64,000 nucleotides of DNA, from the NCBI GenBank assembly GCA_017993775.1, contig JAGOMA010000001.1, positions 124,001-188,000 of the forward strand. The letters are read 5' to 3'. The translations under genes and the position numbers were made by a program. Positions 7,693 through 15,663 of this stretch are shown here, one piece after another. The notes under the pieces are model-generated. The model did no database searches, was not told the origin of the DNA, and saw nothing but the letters and a program-made list of their open reading frames with translations. The stretch comes from Chloroflexota bacterium. GTDB lineage: Bacteria > Chloroflexota > Anaerolineae > Promineifilales > Promineifilaceae. Position 1 is the first letter of the stretch; each line of letters begins with the position of its first letter.

Positions 7693-9954
7693 ATGACCAC
7701 AGCCGAGATTGTTTCCATTCTTCCTCTTTTGGCCGCCGTTGCCTACACCTTTTTATTAATTGCCCCCTCCCTGCGTCGCAGCCGGCAAGAATCGGCCCTG
7801 AAGTGGTTTTTAGCCTTTTTAGGCGCGTCCATTATTTGGGAATTCCTGCTTTTTTTTGTGCCTTACAGCAATTTGCCCCACAACCTGCCGAGTAAGGCGT
7901 TGCTGGTAGGAACGACATTTCTGGGCATGACAACGGCCGTCTACGTCAAATGGCCCAAACAAAAACCCTGGCTTCTTCTCTCCGGAACAGCTATCCTGGC
8001 CACCGTTCTGGTCGATATTTTTATCCCCGAACAGCCCCTTCGCCTGTTAGCCGATTCTACCTGGGCGACGATCACCGTCAGCAGCCTCATCTCCTTTCTC
8101 ACCTGGATCGCCCTCAGTTTGTTTATTCTCTTGCGCACATGGCGCGATTATCGCCATACCGATTTTCCCTGGCACGCCAATCGCCTGCTCTTCTGGACCC
8201 TGACTTTGCTGGTCGTTTTCAGCGGCGAAGCCCTGATGTTTGCCCGGCTGACCGGTCTGACGGTTGCCGGGCAAATTGTGCGTTGGATAGGCGTTTTGGG
8301 GCTGGCATATGCTGTCTCGTCGCATCGCATTTTCGATGTCCGAACCCGCGCGCGCCGCAGCATCGCTTATTTTATTATTGTCCTCATCTCGGCGCTGCCC
8401 CTGACCGGTTTGATTTTGCTGGTGCAGCGCCTGACCCAGAACCAATTTCGCACGACTCTGATTGTGACGGCCCTGACGGCCGTTTTCAGTTTCATTGTCT
8501 ACCAGCCGCTGCGTAATTTTGTCGAGCGCGTAACCTATCGCTACCTGTTTGGCGAAGGGTTCGACCCCAACCAAATTGTGCGCGATTACAGCCAGGCGAT
8601 TTCGCGCACCTTAGACGTGCAGCAGTTGTCCCAATTGATTTTGGGCATTCTCAGCGATAAATTCGAGACCAATCGCGGTGCGTTGATGCTGGTTACGCCC
8701 AAGAATGGCGAAGCGGAAATTGAGCCAGTTCCGGGGATCGGGATGATTCCTCGCCATACCGTCAGGCTGCCTGTTGACCACCTGTTCCTGGACACGATTA
8801 CCCAGCAGCACCAGCCGCTGCTGCAATATGAACTGGATTTTAACCCGACGTATGGCCAGATGGGGGACACGGCCGTATCCTGGCTAAAAGAAATGGCTAT
8901 GGAAGCCTATGTCCCCGTCGGTTCCGCCAGCGGTCTCGATGGCGTCCTCGCCATCGGCCCCAAACGTTCCGGCGTCCCGTACCAGCCCGGCGAACTCGAC
9001 CTCATGCAGGTATTGGCCGATCAAACCGTTGTCGCCTTGCAAAATGCCCGGTTGTACAGCGAACTAGAAGGGCAAAATGAAAAAATCAACACCCTGAACG
9101 TAGACCTCGTGCGTCAAAATGAACGCCTGGAAATCATGGATCAGGTCAAATCCGATTTCATTACCATCGCCTCGCACGAATTGCGCACCCCGCTTACCCA
9201 GGTTAAAGGCTACGCCGATATCCTGGCCGCCATGAACGACACTCACTCGCTGACCCAGGAACAAACCAAGGAAATTGTCGGGCACATCAATCGCGCTACA
9301 ATGCGCCTGGAAAGCCTCATCAGCGCCATGTTAGACGCCAGCCAGATAGACGTGGATGGCATGCAGCTCACCTTCATGGAAACGAAGATGGAAACGATTG
9401 TCCGACTGGCGTTGGAACCGCTGAACACCGCCCTCCGCGATCGACGCATTAGCCTGACAACATCTGGCCTTACAGATCTGCCGCCCATCCAGGCCGACTT
9501 TAAGCGGCTTGTCCAGGCATTTACCAACTTGCTGGGCAACGCCGTCAAATACACGCCTGATCATGGCAGCATTCAGGTCGAAGGCAGCATCATCCCCAGC
9601 CAGAATGGCGACAACAATTTTATAGAAGTTGTGGTCGCCGATACGGGCATTGGCATTGATGCGCGTTATCATGAACTCATTTTTGAGAAATTCTTTCGCA
9701 TTGGCGACCCGCAGCTCCATTCAACAGGGAGCACCAAATTTAAGGGCGCCGGTCCTGGGTTGGGGCTGCCAATTGTCAAAGGGGTGGTAGAGGCGCACGA
9801 CGGCCGTATCTGGGTCGAATCCGATGGCGAAGACGAAACCCGCCTGCCTGGCAGCCGCTTTCATGTCACACTGCCTGTCTGCCCGCCAGGCGCAAAACTT
9901 CAGGCCGCAAAATCCAGCAAATCCCCCGACCGCCCACCCTGGCTTATCGGTTGA
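7693..9954 (+). CDS. Sensor histidine kinase with N-terminal 7TM region and GAF domain
   Basis: 753 residues. The first 230 residues hold about seven or eight hydrophobic helices, as in the histidine-kinase 7TM input domain. A further pair of helices near 230-290 is followed by a GAF-like region (about 300-450: 'RGALMLVT', 'AYVPVGSASGLDGVLAIGPK', 'LMQVLADQTVVALQNARLY'). A short coiled linker leads to HisKA with H495 in 'ASHELRTPLTQVKGY'. The HATPase has the N box 'LLGNAVKYTP', G1 box 'DTGIGID' and G2 box 'GPGLGLPIVKGVVEAHDG'. No response regulator is adjacent, so the partner is unknown. The next gene (patatin) follows 68 bases later on the same strand and may be cotranscribed. Confidence 0.92.
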   Translation: MTTAEIVSILPLLAAVAYTFLLIAPSLRRSRQESALKWFLAFLGASIIWEFLLFFVPYSNLPHNLPSKALLVGTTFLGMTTAVYVKWPKQKPWLLLSGTAILATVLVDIFIPEQPLRLLADSTWATITVSSLISFLTWIALSLFILLRTWRDYRHTDFPWHANRLLFWTLTLLVVFSGEALMFARLTGLTVAGQIVRWIGVLGLAYAVSSHRIFDVRTRARRSIAYFIIVLISALPLTGLILLVQRLTQNQFRTTLIVTALTAVFSFIVYQPLRNFVERVTYRYLFGEGFDPNQIVRDYSQAISRTLDVQQLSQLILGILSDKFETNRGALMLVTPKNGEAEIEPVPGIGMIPRHTVRLPVDHLFLDTITQQHQPLLQYELDFNPTYGQMGDTAVSWLKEMAMEAYVPVGSASGLDGVLAIGPKRSGVPYQPGELDLMQVLADQTVVALQNARLYSELEGQNEKINTLNVDLVRQNERLEIMDQVKSDFITIASHELRTPLTQVKGYADILAAMNDTHSLTQEQTKEIVGHINRATMRLESLISAMLDASQIDVDGMQLTFMETKMETIVRLALEPLNTALRDRRISLTTSGLTDLPPIQADFKRLVQAFTNLLGNAVKYTPDHGSIQVEGSIIPSQNGDNNFIEVVVADTGIGIDARYHELIFEKFFRIGDPQLHSTGSTKFKGAGPGLGLPIVKGVVEAHDGRIWVESDGEDETRLPGSRFHVTLPVCPPGAKLQAAKSSKSPDRPPWLIG

Positions 9955-10022
9955 TCAGGCGTGACAGATTTTTGTCGTGCCCAGCCGTAAAAATCTGCAT
10001 CCAGTTATAAAAAGAGGAAAAC

Positions 10023-11057
10023 ATGCCCACTGAAAATCGTAAAAAAGCATTGGTCTTATCTGGCGGCGGCGGGCGCGGCGCTTACCACGTCGGCGTGCTG
10101 CGCTTCCTGGAAGAACACGAATGGCTGCCCGACATCGTCGTCGGGACGTCCATCGGCGCGGTAAATGGCGCGGCCATTGCCTCTGGCCACAACGCCTATT
10201 CCCTCTGGTCGCTATGGAAACGGCTGCGCACCCAGGACGTGCAAAAAGCCAATCTCAACGCCCTGACCGAAAATTTTCTCCTGGACACAGCGCCGCTGCG
10301 CGACACCCTCCAACGCCAAGGCTGGGTCAATTTTGACCGCATCAACTCCGACGAGGCCAAAGTCCATCTTCGGGTCACGGCCACAGAAGTCAGTAACGGC
10401 CGTTTGCATGTATTTGGCAATACACCCGACGTGTACCCCAGCCGGATGCGTTATGAACCTTTGGGATTAGACCATATCATCGCCAGCTGCTCCATTCCCA
10501 TCGTTTATCCAGCCACCCAACTGCACGAAAATCTTTACTGGGATGGCGCCACTGTCGCCAATACGCCCCTGGGACCGGCCATCGACGCCGGCGCGGAAGA
10601 AATCGTCGTGGTCATTATGACCCCCTGGGAAGACGACGAAGATACCCCGGCCGATACGCCGCATAATATGTTTTCAACAGTCAGCATGACCCTCGAATGG
10701 GCTTTACTCGCCTCGTTCCAGGCTGATTTGAAGCTCTTTCGCCGCATCAACGACCTGGTGCGCTTAGAAGTGGAAAATGCCCGGCTGCGAGCGACCAATT
10801 CGCTGCTCATCGAAAAAATTAAAGGAGGCCAGGAATTTGCCCTCACGGACGCGGACGGTGACGGTATCCCCGATGTTTTCCAAAATAAATTCCAGGCGCT
10901 GCCAGACCCCATCATCGTAGCGCCCAAAAAACCAATTCCCGTGGAGCAAATCGTGCGCTACACGCGAAAAGGGCACGACGAACTGTATGAGATGGGCTAC
11001 GAAGACGCCAGACGCACCTGGCGGGCCAGCGGCAAACTTGTTGAGGGCGAGGCGTAG
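10023..11057 (+). CDS. Patatin-like phospholipase with a C-terminal Ca-loop-like insert
   Basis: 344 residues. The oxyanion loop 'SGGGGRGAYHVG' stands near the N-terminus, the nucleophile elbow GTSIG gives S43, and the dyad Asp is D174 in 'WDGATVANTP'. This is the Ser-Asp dyad of patatin/RssA-type lipid acyl hydrolases, which act on membrane lipids from the cytoplasmic side. Residues 276-286 read DADGDGIPDVF, a DxDGDGxxD calcium-loop motif of the type seen in thrombospondin-3 repeats and dockerins, which is unusual for this family. A possible site AGAGG precedes the ATG. It follows the histidine kinase gene closely. Confidence 0.9.
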   Translation: MPTENRKKALVLSGGGGRGAYHVGVLRFLEEHEWLPDIVVGTSIGAVNGAAIASGHNAYSLWSLWKRLRTQDVQKANLNALTENFLLDTAPLRDTLQRQGWVNFDRINSDEAKVHLRVTATEVSNGRLHVFGNTPDVYPSRMRYEPLGLDHIIASCSIPIVYPATQLHENLYWDGATVANTPLGPAIDAGAEEIVVVIMTPWEDDEDTPADTPHNMFSTVSMTLEWALLASFQADLKLFRRINDLVRLEVENARLRATNSLLIEKIKGGQEFALTDADGDGIPDVFQNKFQALPDPIIVAPKKPIPVEQIVRYTRKGHDELYEMGYEDARRTWRASGKLVEGEA

Positions 11058-11063
11058 CGGATA

Positions 11064-11150
11064 TGCAGACCCCAAGGGTTTGGCCTCGAGAATCTGGATT
11101 ATTTGGGTATTAAACCCTTGGGGTCTTGCTAGAGAAACCTGAGCAGTTAC
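11064..11150. repeat. Palindromic intergenic repeat, copy B
   Basis: Arms CAGACCCCAAGGGTTT and AAACCCTTGGGGTCT match exactly over 15 bases around a centre ending GGGTATT; the tail ends GAGCAGTTAC. It begins 7 bases after the patatin stop. Confidence 0.9.
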
Positions 11151-11169
11151 GATTGAAGATTTGTAACGA

Positions 11170-11256
11170 TACAGACCCCAAGGGTTTGACCTTGAGAATT
11201 TGGATTATTTGGGTATTAAACCCTTGGGGTCTTGCTAGAGAAACCTGAGCAGTTAC
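11170..11256. repeat. Palindromic intergenic repeat, copy C
   Basis: Nearly identical to copy B, 106 bases further on, in the same orientation. Its terminal GTTAC supplies the stop codon (TAA on the minus strand, 11253-11255) of the downstream convergent glycosyltransferase gene. Copies B and C fill the whole space between two convergent genes, so they probably act as a two-way terminator. Confidence 0.9.
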
Positions 11257-13271
11257 CGTTCATCATTTTCCGATTTCCAATCCAACTGAATCGGATACAA
11301 CGGGTCAATCCCGTCGCGGCCTAACACCGGCGAGCGCTGCAAATCGGGCCAGGTGTACATGCCGACGTGGAAATAAGCTGGCGGTTCAGCGGGCCGGGCA
11401 AATTCCACCCAGGTGAGAAGGTGATCGCCCTTTTGCCATGCCCGCGACGAAGTATAGACATCTTGCACCTCGCTGGGAGCCTCGGCTCCCGGCAGATAGA
11501 GGTGGTTGAACTGTTGGAAATGCCCTTCTTGTGGCTCGCCGGTAACCTGCCAATGGGTGATCAGGCGAATCTGGCCGCTTTCCGGCAAATCCTGTACTTG
11601 CCAACCCAATAATTCCGCGCCGTTCGCCAGTTTAACCGGCTGCGGTAATGCCTGAAATCCCATCAACGCCATGTCGTCCACGGTTAGCGCCAGGTAGGGC
11701 AGCTCGCCGTCGCGGCGGGGCAGTTCTCGGACGGCGCCAGTCAGGCCAACGGCCGTTGCCACCTCCCACGCCGCCAAATTCTCATAGGTAAACAGCAGGT
11801 TCGCGGGTCTATCGGGAATCAACAGGACATGGCGCGCGTCAACAATTTGCGTCGGATAGCCCCACAACAGCACCTTAAACATCGTCGCGTCGCCGTCAAA
11901 CTCGGGAATGTCGCCAAAAGTTTCCACGACGATGGGACGGCCGTCAGCCATCAACTGCTGCACGGCCGTTTGCGGATAGCGCAGCGGCGTCCCCATCCCG
12001 CCGGGCACAAAGGTGTCGGCTACTAAAGTGAGCGTTTGCGCGACGGCCGTCGCCTGAAAGCTGGCAATGAAAACGGCCGTGCCTACCACCCCTACCTGCC
12101 ACGCCCGTTTGGGCCAAACGCCAACTGCGCCGCCGGCCAGCAGAAACAGGGCCGGCAGCGAAACCAGTTGGTACTGTGGGAAAACGGGCGTGCGCGGCAA
12201 CATAAACAACAGCGGCGCGGCCACGGCCCAGATAAGCACAAAACTGCTCAAAATTTCCTGGCCTGTTGGGGTTTGGGACGCACGCCGGGCGGGGCGCAAA
12301 TCTTGCACCATCGTTCGGGCGGCAGCCAGCGCCCCGATAATGACCAGGACAGCCACCAGCATGCCGCCAATTTGCAAACCGGCGGCCAGCAGCGGCGGCC
12401 AGCCCCAATCTGTGTTGAGCCAAAACTTTTCCCACCCCTGGCTCAGGCTCAACTGGCGCAGCTGCTGCCAGGCGGCAAATTGGTCTACGGCCGTAGCCGT
12501 GCCATCTGTCAACAAGCCGCGAATAACCGCTTTGGCTCCGTCGCCGCTGCGCCAGATGATGGTGATGGTCGGTAAAGCCACCACGCCTGCCAGGAGCAGC
12601 CCGGCGGTAACGGCCGTCCACCAGCGCCACAGCCGGAAGCGGAAGCCTATCCACAACGAAGCCAACGCCAGCGCAAAACCGGCAAAATGAATCTGCCCCA
12701 CAAATCCGGCCAGAAACGCGTGCAGACCAATCAGCCAGGGATTGTTGTTTTTTAGCCCGGCGACAATGGCCACGGCCCACAAAATCGCCAGCGGCGCCAG
12801 CAAATTCTGGCTCCAAATGCTGCGGCTGTAAAAAACCAGATAAGGCGACGCGGCAAATAACAACCCGGCGACCAATCCGGCCGGTTTACCCCAGGCTGTG
12901 CGTCCCAGCCACCACATCCCGACCACTGCCAGAACATTTAGCAGCGCAACCAAATTGTTGGCGACTGCTGGATTGGTTGAAATGGCGTAAGGCAGGGCGA
13001 AAAACCAGACCGTCGCGGCAAAATTCGGCACGCCGGTGGACGACTGCATCCCCAGGGCGGCAAATTTGCCCTCGCGGGCCATTTGCAAAGCCATATCGCT
13101 CACTCGTGCCTCGTCGAAGCCAAAGGAGTTAACGCCGGACCAGCCCAGGCGCAGCCAGGCAGCCAGCAGCAGGATAAGTAAGAGAGCCAAAGCTTCGGCC
13201 AGGAATTGCGGCTTGCGGCTTGCGGCTTGCGGAGTCTGCGGGGTTGCTTGGATGATATTAGGATGGCTCAT
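11253..13271 (-). CDS. Membrane glycosyltransferase, GT39/ArnT-like
   Basis: 672 residues from the ATG at 13271, 17 bases after the aroC stop. A longer frame to 13361 would overlap aroC and is not used. After a hydrophobic first helix comes 'LRLGWSGVNSFGFDEARVSD', where Asp-Glu stands at the first extracytoplasmic loop, as in the catalytic site of PMT/ArnT-type enzymes that use polyprenyl-phosphate sugars. About ten further hydrophobic helices follow to residue 450, then a soluble C-terminal domain. It probably transfers a sugar from a lipid carrier to an exported acceptor. No clear ribosome site was seen, so translation may be coupled to aroC. Confidence 0.8.
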   Translation of the reverse strand: MSHPNIIQATPQTPQAASRKPQFLAEALALLLILLLAAWLRLGWSGVNSFGFDEARVSDMALQMAREGKFAALGMQSSTGVPNFAATVWFFALPYAISTNPAVANNLVALLNVLAVVGMWWLGRTAWGKPAGLVAGLLFAASPYLVFYSRSIWSQNLLAPLAILWAVAIVAGLKNNNPWLIGLHAFLAGFVGQIHFAGFALALASLWIGFRFRLWRWWTAVTAGLLLAGVVALPTITIIWRSGDGAKAVIRGLLTDGTATAVDQFAAWQQLRQLSLSQGWEKFWLNTDWGWPPLLAAGLQIGGMLVAVLVIIGALAAARTMVQDLRPARRASQTPTGQEILSSFVLIWAVAAPLLFMLPRTPVFPQYQLVSLPALFLLAGGAVGVWPKRAWQVGVVGTAVFIASFQATAVAQTLTLVADTFVPGGMGTPLRYPQTAVQQLMADGRPIVVETFGDIPEFDGDATMFKVLLWGYPTQIVDARHVLLIPDRPANLLFTYENLAAWEVATAVGLTGAVRELPRRDGELPYLALTVDDMALMGFQALPQPVKLANGAELLGWQVQDLPESGQIRLITHWQVTGEPQEGHFQQFNHLYLPGAEAPSEVQDVYTSSRAWQKGDHLLTWVEFARPAEPPAYFHVGMYTWPDLQRSPVLGRDGIDPLYPIQLDWKSENDER

Positions 13272-13287
13272 GGGTGTGCATGGGGTT

Positions 13288-14466
13288 TTATTCGTAACCG
13301 AAGTTCCAGGAGACGTTGTCCATCGGCAGGTCGTCCAGGCGGGCGCGGCGCAGAGCTGCAAAACGAGGCTGCATTTCGGCGATGCTGTCGCCGCCCAGCT
13401 TTTCCAGCAGGGCGTTGGCCAGGGTGTAGGCTACCATGGCTTCCCCGACGACGCCGGCGCGAGGCACGGCGCAGAAATCGGAGCGCTCGTAGACGGTGAC
13501 AGCTTCCGCGCCGGTGGCCAGATCGACGGAATGGCGCGGATTGAGCACAGTGGAGATGGGTTTCATGGCGGCGCGCACGACGATGGGTTCGCCGGTGGTG
13601 ATGCCGCCTTCGAAGCCGCCGCTGTGGTTGGTGCGCCGCACCAGGGTTTGCCCATCGTCGGCCAGGTAGATTTCGTCGTGGACCTGGGAGCCTGGCAGGC
13701 CGGTGTTGGCGAAAGCCGGGCCGATTTCCACGCCTTTGACGGCGTGGATGGAGCCGACGGATCCCATCAGCAGGGCTTCTAGGCGGCGGTCCCAGTGCAC
13801 GTGGCTGCCCAAACCGGCGGGCACGCCCAGAGCGACAATCTCAAACACGCCGCCGATGGTGTCTTTGGCTTGCATGATGTTGTTGATGTGCTGGCGCATG
13901 AGAGGCACGGCCGTTTCTACCGGGCAGCGTACGTCGTTGGTTTCGGCGATGGCGAAGCGGGTGGGGTAGGGCAGGTCGGCGGGGATAACGGCCGTTACCT
14001 GTCCAATACTCACCACATAACTGCCAATCGTCACCCCAAATTGCGCCAACACCTGCTGGCAAATCGCGCCGACGGCTACGCGCGCGGCCGTTTCTCGCGC
14101 TGAAGCGCGTTCCAGGGCCACACGCAGTTCGCGGTAGCCATATTTCACCGCGCCGGTCAGGTCGGCGTGGCCGGGGCGGGGCACGGTAATGGGGGCGATG
14201 TCGCGGTCGCGCCATTTGGCGAAGTCGCGGTTAGCCATGTGCAGTGCCAGGGGGCCGCCGGTTGTCTGGCCGTTCATGTAGCCGGCGGTGATGCGCACGG
14301 CGTCTTTTTCGATCTTCATCCGGCCACCGGAGCCATAGCCCAACTGGCGGCGGGCCATCTGGCGGTTGAGTTCGTCCATGTCCAGTGTTAGACCGGCGGG
14401 GATGCCTTCGAGAACGGCCGTTAATTCCGGCCCATGTGATTCACCTGCGGTTAAAAAACGAAGCAT
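13288..14466 (-). CDS. aroC: Chorismate synthase
   Basis: 392 residues, the normal length. The N-terminus 'LRFLTAGESHGPELTAVLEG', then 'RRQLGYGSGGRMKIEKD', and the conserved block 'RASARETAARVAVGAICQ' are signatures of AroC. It removes phosphate from EPSP, with reduced FMN, to give chorismate, the last step of the shikimate pathway. GGA lies 8 bases before the ATG. It is followed by the GT39-like gene and preceded by a lipoprotein gene on the same strand; these neighbours are not part of the pathway, and tyrA of the same pathway lies far away at 61793. Confidence 0.97.
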   Translation of the reverse strand: MLRFLTAGESHGPELTAVLEGIPAGLTLDMDELNRQMARRQLGYGSGGRMKIEKDAVRITAGYMNGQTTGGPLALHMANRDFAKWRDRDIAPITVPRPGHADLTGAVKYGYRELRVALERASARETAARVAVGAICQQVLAQFGVTIGSYVVSIGQVTAVIPADLPYPTRFAIAETNDVRCPVETAVPLMRQHINNIMQAKDTIGGVFEIVALGVPAGLGSHVHWDRRLEALLMGSVGSIHAVKGVEIGPAFANTGLPGSQVHDEIYLADDGQTLVRRTNHSGGFEGGITTGEPIVVRAAMKPISTVLNPRHSVDLATGAEAVTVYERSDFCAVPRAGVVGEAMVAYTLANALLEKLGGDSIAEMQPRFAALRRARLDDLPMDNVSWNFGYE

Positions 14467-14481
14467 AATGGTTTCCTTTGG

Positions 14482-14994
14482 TTATTCGGCCGTCCAGCCC
14501 AGGGTTTGGGCTTTGTTTAAGTCGGCAGCGGCGATTTGGGCGTGGTAGTGGGTGGAAGTTGGGCAGTCGCACGCCTGGCAAACCGCCAACTCAATGGTTT
14601 CCACCTGGAAAACCGTGATACCAGCTGCCGTCAGGTCGGCGCGCGCGGCCTGGACGTTGGTATAGGCGTAACTGTTGGTGTCGGCGCATTGTAGCCCCAG
14701 CGGATGAAGGATCCACATCGTGCCTGCGTCATCAACGGCCGGGTAAGGGTTGACCGGAACGGGTTGGGCTGGCGGCGGGTAATTTTCTGGCAGGGGGGTG
14801 GCCGTCGGCGGCGGTGGCGGGTAGCCGGTTAGATTGTTTTGGCCGCCGCTGACGGGGGTGAGTAAGGCTTGATCGGCGGTGGGGGTGGCGCGGGCAGGGG
14901 AGCCGGTGTCGGGTATGGGGGTTGGCTCTGGCGCAGATGGACCGCAGGCGGCCAAAACCAGGAGCAGCAGCGCAGTGAGTATTAAATTTTTCAT
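14482..14994 (-). CDS. Lipoprotein of unknown function
   Basis: 170 residues with a lipoprotein signal ending 'LVLAACGPSA' (lipobox LAAC, Cys near residue 17), then a long Pro/Thr-rich spacer and a C-terminal domain (about residues 90-170) with four cysteines: 'GLQCADTN' and 'AVCQACDCPTSTHYHAQI'. The final 'AADLNKAQTLGW' resembles a helix of small cell-surface domains. I do not recognise the family. It sits just upstream of aroC (15 bases) on the same strand. Confidence 0.75.
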   Translation of the reverse strand: MKNLILTALLLLVLAACGPSAPEPTPIPDTGSPARATPTADQALLTPVSGGQNNLTGYPPPPPTATPLPENYPPPAQPVPVNPYPAVDDAGTMWILHPLGLQCADTNSYAYTNVQAARADLTAAGITVFQVETIELAVCQACDCPTSTHYHAQIAAADLNKAQTLGWTAE

Positions 14995-15241
14995 CTCAGG
15001 TCATCTCCAAAACCGATTGACTAACGGGTAATCATTGTTTTGCCATTTTACCCTTAAGCGGCTGAAGCTGGTAGATTGGGCGCCGACGAACCTTGGACGG
15101 CAGCCTTTGTGGTTGGCAAACGGTTGGATTTGACCATTATGGTGTGCAACTACAGGTGATGTCTGTCGTATAGGCGCAGTGAAAGGATATGAGTTTTAGA
15201 TAACGGCCGTTTCCCGGCCAATAGACGTATGGAGGTACATG

Positions 15242-15484
15242 ATGTCAAACGATAAAAAATTAGCCCGTTCAAAAGATAATCGTATGTTTGCCGGTGTGTG
15301 CGGTGGTTTAGGTCATTATTTCAATATCGATCCGACGCTCATCCGCGCTTTGTTTGTATTGTTTTCGGTTTTTGTGGGCGGCGGTGTCATCGCCTACATT
15401 ATCCTGTGGATTATCATGCCCGAAGAGTCATCTGACCCGGGAATGGGCAAGGTGATTTCGGAGGATGAACCGTATTCAAGCTAA
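15242..15484 (+). CDS. PspC-domain membrane protein
   Basis: 80 residues. 'KLARSKDNRMFAGVCGGLGHYFNID' leads into one long hydrophobic segment and 'YIILWIIMPEE', the complete PspC domain of stress-responsive proteins. GGAGG at 15231-15235 favours the second of two adjacent ATGs (15242) over the first (15239). An intrinsic terminator follows directly, so it is a single-gene unit. It lies in the inner membrane and probably responds to envelope stress; its partner is not visible. Confidence 0.9.
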   Translation: MSNDKKLARSKDNRMFAGVCGGLGHYFNIDPTLIRALFVLFSVFVGGGVIAYIILWIIMPEESSDPGMGKVISEDEPYSS

Positions 15485-15509
15485 GGCAGGTTCATTCGTT
15501 ACTTTTCCC

Positions 15510-15541
15510 AAGAGGGTGATGGCTGGCATCACCCTCTTTTT
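15510..15541 (+). terminator. Intrinsic terminator after the PspC gene
   Basis: AAGAGGGTGAT and ATCACCCTCTT form an 11-bp stem around GGCTGGC, ending in a T run. Confidence 0.9.
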
Positions 15542-15663
15542 GTTTGCAAAATTCGGCGCGCAAGAGGCGCGGTAATTGCCTGAAAATATCCGGAGTTTTT
15601 CCGCTTTTGCCGATCATGGTAGAATGCCCGCCCAACGATTATGATGTTTGCTGAGGAGAAAGT

